A stretch of 64,000 nucleotides of DNA, taken from Yamagishiella unicocca (taxonomy: Eukaryota > Chlorophyta > Chlorophyceae > Chlamydomonadales > Volvocaceae). Of this stretch, positions 24,801-42,200 are shown piece after piece. Each line of letters begins with the position of its first letter. The stretch's first letter is position 1. The translations under genes and the position numbers were made by a program. Location: NCBI GenBank assembly GCA_003116995.1, contig BDSL01000071.1:1-64000 (forward strand), in the 5' to 3' direction. The notes below the pieces were generated by a model. It did no database searches, had not been told where the DNA came from, and was given only the letters and a program-made list of their open reading frames with translations.

Positions 24801-26993
24801 GGGGGCCGGCGAGGGAGCTGAAGCCAGTCCGAGGGATCTGCGCGGACCGGGGCAGGATCCGGGACAAGATCCGGCGCAGGATCCAGGGCAGGATCCGGGG
24901 CAGGGCCCGAGGCAGGATCCGGGGCAGGACCCGGTGCAGGATCCGGGGCGCCCGACGTGTGGGCGGGAGGATCGGCAGCAAGGTTACGGGGCCGCCACCC
25001 CTCCCCATCCTCGTGTCCCCAAGTTCTCCAGCGCGCAACTCCGAACGTGTGTACCAAACGTTTCCTAACCGGTTTTCATTTTGTCGTTGCCGACAAACAC
25101 ACGGGTTCCCCTCCAACACTCCCCATCCTCGTGCCATCTCCCTTCCAACGCCGCTCCGCCGGTTTCCTCCCTACCCCCGCTCCCCCAACGTTTCAAGTTG
25201 CAGCCCCCCTCTTGCCAGGGCTCAAAGACGCCCCGTGCCCCCTCCCCCCTGGTGCTACACGCGCATGTGCTCCATCCGCGCTCGGGTCAACCGCCGCCAA
25301 CTGCCAACCACAAACCGCCGGCGCGCGGGCGCACCTCGTCTAGAAAGTCTGGAGATGCGGGGTCTGGAAGCAAGTCGGCTGGCTGCCAGTTGCGTTCCGC
25401 AGGCTTCAAGTACCTGGGAGGGGGCCCGGCCAGGGGGGGTAGCATAAAAACCGTTGACGCGAAAAGGACAGGATAGTTGGCGCATGGTCGGCGGGCCCGG
25501 GGGAGGGAGGAGGGTTATCAGAACTGGGGCACGGAGCTTGGATCGGAGTCGAGCTCTGAGAATGGGGCGCTATCGGGAGGGCCGCAGCTGGATTCCTTTC
25601 ATTCCACGAGCCGTTCACCCTTTCCCATGCCACATCCCCGGGCCTTTCATACTCGCCAGGCACCTGCCCGGCTTCACGGCCGGGCTTCACGGCTTCCCGG
25701 GGGGCGGGCAGAACCCAGCGCGGCCTGGCCCAGAACACCCAGTGGTGCTTCATCGCGAGGAGTGCTCTTCATTCATGCACGCGGCGCGTCCGGTGTCTCC
25801 CGTTTCGCCCTCGCTGCACTTCTTCGATGCTGCTAGCAGCCCACGCACGCCGTCGGCCTTCACTTCTTTCTTGCCATTGCAACCTCCCCGCCTGGCTGCG
25901 CCCAATCCAGTAGCTGCCAGGGGGCTGGGACATCATCGGCGGTATCGCTTGCGCGCCAACCCCGTACCCCAACCATAACCCTAAACCCCGTACCCCAACC
26001 ATAACCCCACTATACATCATGGCACACGCCACACTGTGTTTGCTTTTGCGTCTGTTACTTCCCAAGATTCTGTTTTGGCTACTCCTTTCACTAATCTGCA
26101 ACCAGCAGGCCCCCTAGCGCCCAGGGTGCGGGTCTATCGCCCTCACCAACCAGCAGCCCACCTAGCGACCAGGGTAGGCACCCTAAAACCCTCGCCAACC
26201 AACCCGGCGGGACTCAGCCGCCAGCTCTCACGCGCGTGGCCGATACGAAGTCACGTGACCGCCCCGACGGGGCTTGACCGCACCCCCGCAGCCCTTATCC
26301 CCCCGCGTCCCTCTTGCCGCAGCCGCCAGTCCTGATATCCTAAAACCCTAAACCCCGGCCCCGACCTAAATAACCCTTCCCGGCCAAGTTTCCCCCCACA
26401 CTCCACCTCGCCTCCTGCTGCTCTCCATTTTAAACCCCTCACCTTGGCAACTCCGTACCCGCCCAGCCAGACATGGAGCGCATCACGTCACGCCCTCGGT
26501 CGCTGAGGGAGTGTACTCGCTGACCGCCCAGCCACAGAATGGGGCCATCCAACCCGTGGCCTTGATAAGTGGAGGGGGTGGAGGTGGAGGGCGTGGCATC
26601 GGAAGCGGCGGTGGGGATTGTCGTGGGGGCGGCGGTGGCAACAGCAACTGCCGGGGGCCTGACTCCCGGCGGCAGGATGAGGCCAGCCGTGCGGGGCGCA
26701 GGTCCTGCAGACGCGCCGCTGAGGATTCGGGCGGCCGTGGGGCTGAGTCCGGGGGAGGAGGCGGAAGGGGAGTTGGATGAGCCGGAGCTGCTGCCAGTGC
26801 TGGAAGTGCCAGCTTGGGCGCGTGCTAGCAAGGAGGGGGACTGGCTGGGCGTTACGGGGCATGGGGCGGTCGATTGTCCGTTCCGGCGCACAGCTGACGA
26901 CGCGCCCTTCATTTGCCTCATGTTTAAAGGCAACTGCTGTGCTAAGCTCTGAGAAGCAGCAGCCGGCGGAGTCCGCCGGCTTGCTCCAAGCAT
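21833..26993 (-). CDS. FAB2: Plastid stearoyl-acyl-carrier-protein Δ9-desaturase
   Basis: Soluble di-iron desaturase that introduces the Δ9 double bond into stearoyl-ACP in the chloroplast stroma. Nine phased exons: 26993-26443, 25413-25335, 24726-24649, 24343-24183, 23780-23672, 23421-23224, 22748-22599, 22348-22289 and 21973-21833. They give 508 aa. Family motifs appear in order: [31 protein letters not shown], the first iron site TAEENRHGD (about 272-280), [30 protein letters not shown], the second iron site DEARHE (about 359-364), and [15 protein letters not shown]. Both Glu/His iron-ligand clusters are intact. Exon 1 encodes a roughly 165-aa Ser/Ala/Pro-rich leader before [18 protein letters not shown]. 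This is longer than a usual transit peptide, and in-frame ATGs at 26921 and 26912 are alternative starts. It is transcribed divergently from the monooxygenase gene. Confidence 0.95.
22776..22840 (+). repeat. Intron tag family A, 3'-end copy (desaturase intron 6)
   Basis: Reads TTCGAGGAAGGCCCGTGGAT then GCCCGAAAAAACCGTTTAG and GCATGCTGG. It starts 28 bases inside the 3' splice site, and on the gene strand it is the reverse complement of the donor-side copies. Confidence 0.85.
23544..23577 (-). repeat. Intron tag family C (desaturase intron 5)
   Basis: On the gene strand it reads GCGGGGGGTTACATAAAAGA then ACCGG, about 95 bases after the donor at 23671. The same string occurs just after a donor in the monooxygenase gene at 30386-30420. 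Confidence 0.85.
24019..24184 (-). repeat. 29-bp tandem repeat that copies the 5' splice site
   Basis: CCCACCT occurs at 24091, 24120, 24149 and 24178, exactly 29 bp apart, with one more at 24019. The unit on the gene strand is GAGGTGGGTGCCTGGCTGG plus a TTGTGGGGGG spacer. The copy at the exon edge supplies the real donor (AG|GTGGGT, exon end 24183), so the downstream copies are near-perfect extra donors inside the intron 24182-23781. Confidence 0.85.
25441..25494 (+). repeat. Intron tag family B, 3'-end copy (desaturase intron 1)
   Basis: Contains GACGCGAAAAGGACAGGATA then GTTGGCGCATGGTCGGCGG. It lies 28 bases inside the 3' splice site, inverted relative to the gene. The matching copy at 42695-42748 lies directly after a donor in the transaldolase-like gene. 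Confidence 0.9.
25957..26355. repeat. Interstitial telomere-like CCCTAAA motifs in desaturase intron 1
   Basis: A 25-bp tandem duplication around 25970-26007 contains AACCATAACC(CTAAACCCC)G, and CCTAAAACCCTAAACCCC lies at 26339-26356. These match the CCCTAAAA telomere unit of chlorophycean algae but are too short to be a telomere. Confidence 0.6.
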
Positions 26994-27796
26994 CGGGGCT
27001 GGAGCTCGACTAGGTCCAAGACAGTTCGCCGCGCTCCTTGGTGAGCTCTGTAGTTTAAAGATTAAGAAGGAAAAAACTTAGAAAATGGAGCTTGAGAATG
27101 AGCGTCGGAGAAAGCAAGAGTGGCGTGGGGTCGGCACGGTCGGAAGCTGGGAGAGCGGAGAGCGACCCCAAAAGCCACAGCCGACCACAAAACATTCAAC
27201 CCATCGACACCTTCTCAACCATTAGTAGGCATGGTGTAAACGCTCGCCCTAGAAGCCCCTGCGCCGCGTAACGCTAGAGGCCGCCAGTTCAAGGCGACCA
27301 GGCGATCGGAAAGAGGAGTTTCGAGAGTCGGCACGCAACAGCATCCTACCGCAGAAGTGAAGGTATATAGATTCAGTCACGTGCAAAGCGCCGACAACAA
27401 ACAGGCCGTTGAGCGAAAACGAGCGACTGGCTAAGGCGACTCAATCAAGCGTTGCAACTTATAAGTAGTGTTCCGTTCAGCCAACGTACAGTGTTGCAGC
27501 AGTACACTGCTATGCTATTGTAGAGAAGGCCCTGTTACTCGGAAACCCGCAGCAGTGATGGATGGCGCGAATGGCCTGTACGGCGGCGACCACTTATGAA
27601 GTACGCAAAATGGTACACTTGTTACTCAACCGGTTCTAACACTTCCCATCTGCGCTCTCCTAAGGCCCCTTTTGATGCTGTGCTTTCCAGGCCTGTTTTG
27701 CAAGCCTTTGCCGGAAAGTGGTTGAGGTCGGATGCGTCCCTTCTGCATGAGCCGGAACCTTCCATCATCCACTACCATGTTCAAGGGCCTTGCGCG
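26994..27796. promoter_or_regulatory. Divergent intergenic region between desaturase and monooxygenase
   Basis: About 0.8 kb separates the desaturase start (26993, -) from the first exon proposed for the monooxygenase (27797, +). It should hold both promoters and 5' leaders. AT-richer stretches lie at 27050-27080. I see no specific operator motif. If the monooxygenase starts at the alternative ATG 27596, the region is 600 bp. Confidence 0.5.
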
Positions 27797-34266
<6,470 letters not shown>

Positions 34267-34550
34267 TGATCTTCGCGCGGTGATAGATGATGAAGGTATC
34301 CGGACGGGCGTACTTCCTGCTGTACTGTCGGCCGGGAGGTGATGAGGCATCGAACAAATAACACAGATCGAGGCCTACTTGCCTGACCCACCGGCGAGCA
34401 CTTTAAAGAAAACATTCCCGGATGTTGACGATCCGCCCGGAAGGCTCCCAAAACCAAGCACAATTGACTCCAGGAGGGGGGTGGCGCACGCCGCGCGGAC
34501 GGGGGAAGGGGTCACTCGCCTCCGCGGCCCTCGACCCGAAACCGCAAAAC

Positions 34551-34555
34551 TGTAA
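34551..34555 (+). terminator. TGTAA polyadenylation signal, monooxygenase gene
   Basis: First plus-strand TGTAA I see downstream of the stop codon (285 nt). TGTAA is the usual Chlamydomonas-type poly(A) signal. Confidence 0.55.
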
Positions 34556-34892
34556 AATCCTTCCTGAACACCTTCACGCCTCACTCCTATCAAACCCTAA
34601 AACCTGTACGGCTCACAATCAGACGACGCCGCCTCGTCCAACCTCCCAACCGCATTTGTCACCTAGTATGCACAGCCGCCGACGACCACCGATCGCCAGC
34701 AGCTGTAGCAGCACCGGGTCTCAGCCACGGTTTGGCGCGGCCCGCACGACCCGCGCCGCCGGAGGGTCCGGGTCGGCACCTCAGAGCCCCACGCCATCCC
34801 ATACCAGCCCCGCCACTTAGAGGTGCCCGACCCACGGGTCGTCACTCAGGGAGGGCCATACCATATCACCCCCGCCCCGCCACTTAGGGGTG

Positions 34893-34930
34893 GCCGCGGC
34901 GCTGGGGCTCGACCCACGGGTCGCCACCTA
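34893..34930 (+). repeat. Extra copy of a monooxygenase exon-10 segment
   Basis: GTGGCCGCGGCGCTGGGGCT followed by CGACCCACGGGTCGCCA nearly duplicates 32520-32558 of exon 10 (GTGCCCGCGGCGTTGGGGCT plus the same tail). Either an exon fragment was copied downstream, or a palindromic element lies inside the exon. Confidence 0.75.
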
Positions 34931-34971
34931 GGGGGGGCCCATCCCAGCCCCGCCCCTCCCCGCCCCGCCGC

Positions 34972-37900
34972 TCAGGGGTGCTGCGCGTTGAAGACCTGCT
35001 CCCCAGCGCGCCACTCGGTGGTGGAGGAGCCGCTGCCGTACACGTAGCGGTAGATGGAGGCGAAGTCCTGGTCGCCCATGCCCTCATCCACCACCTGGGG
35101 GCGGGTTGGGGTTTAGGATTGGGGGCGGGAGGGGTTGGGGGCGGGTTGGGGGAGGCGGGTTGGGGGCGGGAGGGCTGGGGGCGAGGTAAACGTTCATCAT
35201 CGCGCTTGGCGGAAGAGGCCAGGGCGCGTGCGCCTCAAGAGGGGTATAGCTGCCGATCGTTGACAGCCAGACCGCTCGTCCCCCGCCTCCTCCCCACCCT
35301 ACCTTGCGGAACAGGTCCAGGGTCTGCCAGGTCATGGGTGTCGGCGAGTGGCTCTTCTCCGCCGCCGCCAGAGCCATGGTGAGGTGCTCGACCACCTGGG
35401 AGGAGCGCAGGCCGCCGCGGTAGCCCTGGAGGGTTGAAGGGGAGGGGGGTGAAAAGGGAGGGTGGGGGAGAGGGGTAAAGGGTGCGAGGGGAGGAGGGTG
35501 CGAGGGGAGGGGGTGAGAGGGGCGGGGGATGGAGGGGGCGGGGTGAGCGGGGAGGGGGTGAGAAGGGCGGGGGATGGAGGGGGCGGGGTGAGCGGGGAGG
35601 GGGTGAGAGGGGCGGGGGATGGAGGGGGCGGGGTGAGCGGGGAGGGGGTGAGAGGGGCGGGGGATGGAGGGGCGGGGTGAGCGGGGAGGGGGGTGAGAGG
35701 GGCGGGGGATGGAGGGGGCGGGGTGAGCGGGGAGGGGGTGAGAGGGGCGGGGGATGGAGGGGGCGGGGTGAGCGGGGAGGGGGTGAGAGGGGCGGGGGAT
35801 GGAGGGGGCGGGGTGAGCGGGGAGGGGGTGAGAGGGGCGGGGGATGGAGGGGGCGGGGTGAGCGGGGAGGGGGGTGAGAGGGGCGGGGGATGGAGGGGGC
35901 GGGGTGAGCGGGGAGGGGGTGAGAGGGGCGGGGGATGGAGGGGGCGGGGTGAGCGGGGAGGGGGTGAGAGGGGCGGGGGATGGAGGGGGCGGGGTGAGCG
36001 GGGAGGGGGGTGAGAGGGGCGGGGGATGGAGGGGGCGGGGTGAGAGGGGAGGTAGGAAACCCAGGGGAGATGGAACGAAGGGGTCAGGCGTAGGAGAGGC
36101 TTCCAAGCCCGGCACGAGGCGAGGAACGGGGTGGGTGTGCTGGTTCAAGTCCGGCAATCGGCAGTGGGAGTTGAGGAAGCCTGATGCGCTACGCGACTGC
36201 CGCGGCACGGGTAGGGGCATGAGCGGAAACCCAGGTACCGGGGGATGAGCCTGATGGGGGCAAAAGGCAGCTGGGGCCGGAGCTGGTGGCCTTTGTGGTG
36301 GCCGTGGTGGCCTTTGTGGCCGTTGTAGCAGTTGTGGCCGTTGTGGCAATTGTGGCAGTGGTGGCAGTGGTGGTCATGGCAGGGGATGGGGTTGGGACCA
36401 GTGAGTGAAGGGGCGGCAGGTGGGCCAGGGACGGCGTGACGAGTCAGGTGGAGGTGGGTGCCCTCCTCACGCCCCAGCCGCGGGCGCACCTGGCTGGCGG
36501 GGGCCTCCGGGGTGATCCCCGGCACCGGGTTGTAGTCGTGGGACACCCAGCTGCGGCCGCTGCCCGAGTTGAGCACGCGGGTCATGACGGCGGGATCGAC
36601 ACCCAGGCGGCGAGCCAGGGCCAGGGCCTCGGAGGTCGCGGCCATGGTGGCGGCCTGGGGGGGTGCGCGGGGGGAGGCGGGAGGAGGAGGCGAGGAACAC
36701 CTGTTGATGTGAGAAAAACTGTTTAGAACAGCCGTTTCGAGGTGCATGCTGGAGAGCTTGGGTGGGGAAAAAGACGGAGGAGTGGGTGGTGGGTGTCTGG
36801 CTGGGATCCGGGTGGGTAGGTGCGGGGCGATGGTTGTGGGCTGTGGGCTTGGGGTTGTTGGTTGTTGGACGTAAAGCTAGACGTGCGCAGACAGATGTCC
36901 GGTACACCAAAACCCTAAAACACCCCACCCCCTCCCCCATATCGACATATGACCAGCATGCATCTTAAAACGTCTGTTCTAAACGTTTTTTTCTCGCATC
37001 CACGGGTCTTCTTCGAAACCCCCACCCCCCGCCCCGCACCTGCACCATCGTGTTGCACAGCCGTGCCGCCTGCGCATCCCCCGCGTCGCCGCACCACGTC
37101 ATAGAGGAGCCCATGGCCCGCAGCAGCGGCTCCACTGCAGGGAGGGCCGCCTCCTCGCCGCCCACCAGGAAGGACAGCGTGCCCTTGTCCGCCCCCACGA
37201 TACCCCCCGACACGGGCGCATCCAACAGCGCCGGGCTTTCCGCCGCCAGGCCGGGCAGCGGCGGCCCCGCGGCGGCGGCGTTGATGCGGCTGGCGCGGAC
37301 GCGGCCCTCCAACTCGCGAGCAGTGGGCGGATCCAGTGTCGTACAGTCCACCTGCGGATTTGAATCCCGGTGACTAGATGTGTGATGATTTGGTTTGGAT
37401 TTCGGTGCGTGTTTGCGAGGCGGGGGGGAGGCTCGGAAGGGGGTTTTGGGCCACGGCTTGGTGTTTGGTTTGGGGCAAGCCATGCCATGCCTCCAAAACC
37501 ACGTAAAAACCTGGAGCGCCCGCCCATGCGAACCCACCAGCACTCGCGGCACGATGCCTCCACTGGGCGCCAGCAGTCCGTCTGCTGCCAGGTAGACCTG
37601 GCGGGCTACTGCGGCCCCCGGTAGCATCGTGAACACCACCGAGACACCTGGGGGGCGGAAAAGGGGAAAGCCATGTGCGTGGGGGGGGAGGCGGGCGGGG
37701 GGAAGACGGGAAAAACCCGTGTGTATGTGTGTGATTTGGGGGGGGGGCCGGCCGGCAGGGGTTTCTGGGGAGTGGCTCCGGGGGACCGTTAGTGGGTTTC
37801 GCGGGCGCTGACTTCGGAGCTAAGGGGGCTAGAAGATGTGAGCTTCACTACTGCGCGCCGCCGTTCCCACAGTACGACATGTGTGAGCGAGGGTTTCCAG

Positions 37901-38636
37901 CCGCGTGCTGCCGTACCGCGCGTCTCCGCCATATCGGCGGGGCTGCGGGCCGCCTTGACGGTGGCGGAACCGCGAGCCTCCGTGAGGAGACGTTCAACCG
38001 CAAAGTGGTTGCTGTCGTACACCACGAGGCTTCTGCCCGAATCCAGCAGGTGCTTGGCCATACGGAGGCCCATGGCGCCCAGACCCACGAAGCCAACCTG
38101 GGCGGAGGGGCGTTGTTTTGGTTTGGTCAGATGGCGAGTTGAGTTAAAGGGGCGTAGGCCCTGCGGGCGGCGAGGAGAGGCCGCCCTAAGAACAGACGCT
38201 GTGGGCCGAGGACAGTGGGCCGGTACCGCAGGATTGGAGCGTGACAACATTCGGAGGGCCCGTTCCATGCAGCCGGAGTTCGGAAGTGTTATTTTGTTGT
38301 AAAGGACGTAGGAATGGCGCATAGATGTTTCGCGCGGGTTTGGTAGGCGTGTCGGAGTTGTGCCGGAACCTCCGCAATGTGAATTGCGTTGAACTGGTGC
38401 GACAGCTGCCCGGCGGGTATTTGGTTCTGGCGCGCCTGGAATTGCACCCTGGTGTTGCGGACAAGCGTTATGCTATGGACTAGGACCGAAATGCAGCAGC
38501 CCTGCGGGCCTTGCCATGCACGCACCTTCTCAACGGCGCCCGCAGCTGAGCTCGCAAGACGCAGGCCGCCGCAGGTGATCGCAGCAGGCATCATTGCTCC
38601 TAAAGGTGACAGCGCTGCAGCCGCACGAGGCAGCAT
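34972..38636 (-). CDS. 3-hydroxyisobutyrate dehydrogenase homologue (valine degradation type)
   Basis: Family reaction: NAD+-dependent oxidation of 3-hydroxyisobutyrate, normally mitochondrial. Seven phased exons: 38636-38526, 38097-37917, 37647-37538, 37351-37040, 36654-36490, 35425-35303 and 35094-34972. They give 374 aa. Residues 1-37 (MLPRAAAALSPLGAMMPA..) look like a mitochondrial presequence. The Rossmann motif VGFVGLGAMG is at 38-47, the substrate loop LLDAPVSGG at about 176-184, and the C-terminal all-helical domain contains SGSGRSWVSHDYNPVPG. The family normally has a catalytic lysine in a GxxGxxxKxxNN motif. Here the position reads DAQAARLCNTMV, with Arg at about 231 and Thr for the second Asn. 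The length otherwise matches the family. The gene is divergent from the transaldolase-like gene, 578 bp apart. Activity is uncertain because of the Lys-to-Arg change. Confidence 0.92.
35517..36050. repeat. 45-bp G-rich minisatellite in dehydrogenase intron 5
   Basis: About 12 copies of GAGCGGGGAGGGGGTGAGAG then GGGCGGGGGATGGAGGGGGC and GGGGT, with 44- and 46-bp variants. All lie inside intron 36489-35426. Strand asymmetry is extreme, with the G runs on +. The open Gly/Arg frame on + is an artefact. Confidence 0.95.
36285..36382. repeat. GTGGCCGTT/GTGGCAGTG 9-bp repeats
   Basis: Degenerate 9-bp repeats (GTGGCCTTT, GTGGCCGTT, GTGGCAGTG) in the same intron as the 45-bp minisatellite. Confidence 0.8.
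36691..37020 (-). mobile_element. Introner-like intron with terminal inverted repeats (dehydrogenase intron 4)
   Basis: Intron 37039-36655 is almost filled by an element whose ends are inverted copies of tag A. The donor end (37020-36954, gene strand) reads TTCGAAGAAGACCCGTGGAT then GCGAGAAAAAAACGTTTAG and ends GCATGCTGG. The acceptor end (36752-36691) is the reverse complement, with CTGTTCTAAACAGTTTTTCT. The arms are about 62-67 bp, lie 19 bases from the donor and 36 from the acceptor, and the loop is about 200 bp. Inference: a MITE or introner-like insertion that supplies the intron. Confidence 0.6.
37693..37732 (+). repeat. Divergent tag E-like copy (dehydrogenase intron 2)
   Basis: GAAGACGGGAAAAACCCGTG then TGTATGTGTG, about 55 bases inside the 3' splice site and inverted relative to the gene. 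Confidence 0.55.
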
Positions 38637-39214
38637 TCTTTTGACGTTAATCTAATCCGTCGACTGTGGCGTCGATAAGTCCCTACTGCTTAAAAAAACT
38701 AAAGTACATATAACAAATTGTGTGCGATGCAAAACTGCATGGGATGCTTGCCGCGCCAATATTAGCCCCGCATACTACTTAACGTAACCAAGGACAACCG
38801 GAAAGGACGTTACATCATCCAGGTTCCGTTGGAAATTTTCTGGTTATTCAGTCCCGTTAGCCGGACACGACCCCCTTTTGCCATGGTAATCTCAGCTGGA
38901 GAATTCTGCAGATGGTTTGTCATCGTCCACACACCCTCGGGGATGGACGCACACAATGATGTTGAAGTGTCCGGTCAACAGAGGCCATTTCGGCAATCGG
39001 GCGCCACATGGCTTTGCTCGGTCCAGGCCGGGGCAGTTGGAGCAAGCATAAGTACGGCGAAAGCGTCCGACGTGGCAGTGCCGCTCTGTACATCCAAAGC
39101 TTCGTAGGACCTCGGCTCCTTACCCTCATACCAATTCGATTTCTGAAAGCTTTGTTAAACTGCGAAAGCATCGCCTGTTAAGCTCATATCTAGGACCTGA
39201 AGCGTAGCGGAACC
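38637..39214. promoter_or_regulatory. Bidirectional promoter region, dehydrogenase / transaldolase-like
   Basis: 578 bp between two divergent starts. It is AT-richer than its surroundings at 38690-38730 (AAAGTACATATAACAAATTG contains a TATA-like core) and holds no intron tag. Shared control of the two genes is possible. Confidence 0.55.
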
Positions 39215-42200
39215 ATGTTGCTTAGCAGCAAGGCGCAAGGTCGGGCGTTGGCCCGGCAGCACATTGCGTCCGTGACGCCGATCGTCCGCCCTTGTGTGCG
39301 CGGTGCCAGCACCCGTCGTGCCCTTGTGGTGCGCCGCGCCGTGGATGTACCACCTTCACGAGTCACCGCAGCGAACGAGCTGGAGAGCCTGTCGCTGCTG
39401 AGCACCGTCGTGCCCGACACCCTTGCTTTCGAGACGCTCGCGCCGGGTACCGGCATGGCCGCCGCCTCGGTCTCGGCTGCGACTCTGCGATCTGTCCTGC
39501 TTGGCCAGTCGCTTGGCCACAAGCCGTACGAGGCAAGTTGCGAACGCACTTACTGAAAATTTATTAAAGACAGGCACGCATCGCCCGGCATGTTACCTGG
39601 ATGCCCCATGTTGGCGTTGGCGAAACGCTTCCGCCCCCCCCTCCGGAAGACCGCTTCGGGGAGATATCAGGGAGCCGCGCGCAATCACGACCTCGAAATC
39701 GCGAAAAAATAATGTACTACTGTCACCTAGCTCTCAGCGCGAGACCCATGCAAGTTTTCGGCGAGATTTCGGAAGGCAACGGCCACCGGTCCCCCATCGC
39801 GATAGATGACCCCGTCTCCCTTCGCTCCCTCCCGCTTCCCAACATCTCACAGCCCGCATCCCTCGCTCAAGTCCTCCCCCTCCTCTCTCCCTCCATCCCC
39901 TCCCCTTCACCCCAGCCCTCTTAAATCCTCCGCATTCTCTCCCCCTCCCTCCCATCCCCTTCACCCCTACCCAGAACGCAATCAACGCCGCCCTGGCCGC
40001 CGGGCGCACCGAGAGCTCCCCCCTGTCCGCCACTCCCGACCCCCTGGATCGCGCCATGGTCAACGTTGGCGCCATGCTGGCGGACGCGGTGTCGGGACGG
40101 GTGGAGACCGTCGTGGACCCGCGACTGGCTAACGATGAGGGTGAGTGGCTGCTGGCTGGCTTGCTGGCTGGCTGGCTCGCTGGGCCCCGAGTGGGTGGTC
40201 GGAGGGGGTGGAGGGCTCAGCTGGGGGCGGCGGTGAGGTCTGCGGCAACCATCCGTGCTCCTCCTCCCCCCCCACCACACACTCTGCTCGCCCGCCCCCC
40301 TCCTCCCTCACTGCTCCTCCTCCCTCCTGCCCGCACCCACTCCCCCCCCGCAGCCGCCCTGGTCGCCAAGTCCCGCCGCCTCGCCGCCACCTACGAGCGG
40401 CTGCACGTGCCCCGCAACCGCCTGGTGTTCGCCCTGCCCGCCACCTGGGCCGGAATCCAGGCGGCCAAGACGCTGGAGGCGGAGGGCATCTCGACCACCG
40501 TGAGTAGCTGGGCAGAGGGGCAGTGAGGCAGAGGGTGGGGTAGGGGGTGAGGCAGTGAGGCAGGGGGATGAGGCACGGGGGATGAGGCAGTGAGGCAGGG
40601 GGTCAGGGAGACCGCACGACACGGCTTCCTCTTCCTCCCGGCCGCAAAGAATGGGGCGAAAGACGTAAAAAACACATCAGATGCGCCCTGGCCGCGGCTC
40701 AGCAGCCAGCAGACACCACGCAGCGCTTCCAGTTTCGCTACCCCCCTACTGCCTCCGCCCCCCGTCCCCCCCCCCTGTAGCTAAACCCCGGCCTTCCCCT
40801 CCTCTGGTCCCGACCCGCCCGTGCCCCCCCTGGCACGCCCCCCCCTTCGCAGGTCTACCTCGTGTACAGCATGGCGCAGGGCGTTGCCGCCATGCAGGTG
40901 ACCTGGGGGCGGTGGAGGGGAGGAGGAGGAGGAGAAGGGTAGAAGGCGAGGAGAAGGTCAGGCAAAGGGGAGGAGGGGGAGGCAGCTACGAAGACATCCC
41001 GGCAGGGCTGCACCGCCGGCAAACAGCCTACATCCCTACACCGTCGCCTATGTGGGTGACGCGCCGTTGTGGATGCTGGCCCCCCAGGAGGCTCCGGCCA
41101 TCTCGTCACCAGCCGCGTGCACTTCACACGCTTTAGCGCAGCTTCGCCATCCCGTCTGAAGGAGCTTGTTGCTGACACACGAACCCACCTCCTCCTCCCC
41201 CTGCTCCCCCTGCGTCACCTTCACCTGCTCCCCCTGCTCCACCTCCTCTCTCGCCCCCTCAGGCCGGCGCCAGTGTGCTTCGTGTTGCCGTGGGGCGCAT
41301 CCACGAGTGGTACGACAAGAACCCGGGCGCCATCAGGAACCCGCATGTGGGTACGGGGGGGGGAGGGCGAAGGGCGGGAGCGGAGGGAAGGGGCGGGAGC
41401 GGAGGGAAGGGGCGGGTCCCTCAGCCTGTAGGTGTCCCCGGTCTCGTGACCGGGGGGGAGGTCTCCTCAAGGAGGCGCCGCTTCTTTAGTGCGTGGGATT
41501 CGCGAGGGCATCGGGAGGGCCAAGGGAAGTCTCCGTCCTGCGTCTCCGTCCTGGGCAAGTAAGGTGTGTTTTGCTTGCTGCACACGGGAGTTGCGCGCGC
41601 ATCGTGTCCCCAGCACCGCGCACGTGGCAACCTCGTCGCCCAAACCCGCGAACCCCGCCTCTTTCTTTTTTCTTCGTACACGGGTTTTCCTCGCAACCCT
41701 CTCTCCCCTCCTCCCCGGCCCCCTCCCCGTCCTCCCCCTCCAGGGGCCCCGCGAGGACGCCGGCGTGCCCAGCTCGTACGACCCTGCCCTGGAGCTGGTG
41801 AAGGAGCTGTACCTGTACGGCCGCCGCTTCCACCCGAAGACCGCCATCATGGCCAGCAGCTTGCGCTCCAGGAAGGGTGAGTGCCTCCCCGGGGGCCAGG
41901 GAGGGTGAGTGCCTCCCCGGGGATGCGGGGAACCAGGGGCATCCGGGGGTATTTAAGGGTTTTGCTGCCGGCAGTGCTCGTCGCCTCAGTAGGTAGTTTG
42001 GTTAAACCGGCGCCAGGAGTACCGCGAGCCGCACGTCACGTCAATCTTAAGTCCACCGTACCTGCCGACTCACGTGTCGTACCGTACGACAGATATTCTT
42101 GAGCTCGCCGGCGTCGACTACCTTGTCCTGTCGGGCCGCTTGATGGAGCAGCTCTCCAAGGTCTCCACCGACCAGGTGTGCATGCGCGTGTGTGTGAGTG

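Larger units (their letters stand above)
34267..34971. other. Convergent 3' intergenic region with palindromic repeats
   Basis: Between the monooxygenase stop (34266, +) and the dehydrogenase stop (34972, -). It holds a TGTAA signal (34551), an interstitial AAACCCTAAAACC, and CGACCCACGGGTCG palindromes at 34830 and 34910. The second palindrome lies in a roughly 38-bp stretch that also occurs in monooxygenase exon 10. Confidence 0.7.

Noticed and set aside
25957..26356. True telomere
   Set aside because: Only a few CCCTAAA units, within an intron of an intact gene.
35462..36248. Gly/Arg-rich plus-strand coding region
   Set aside because: It is the complement of an intronic 45-bp minisatellite. 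The frame is open only because the unit lacks stops.
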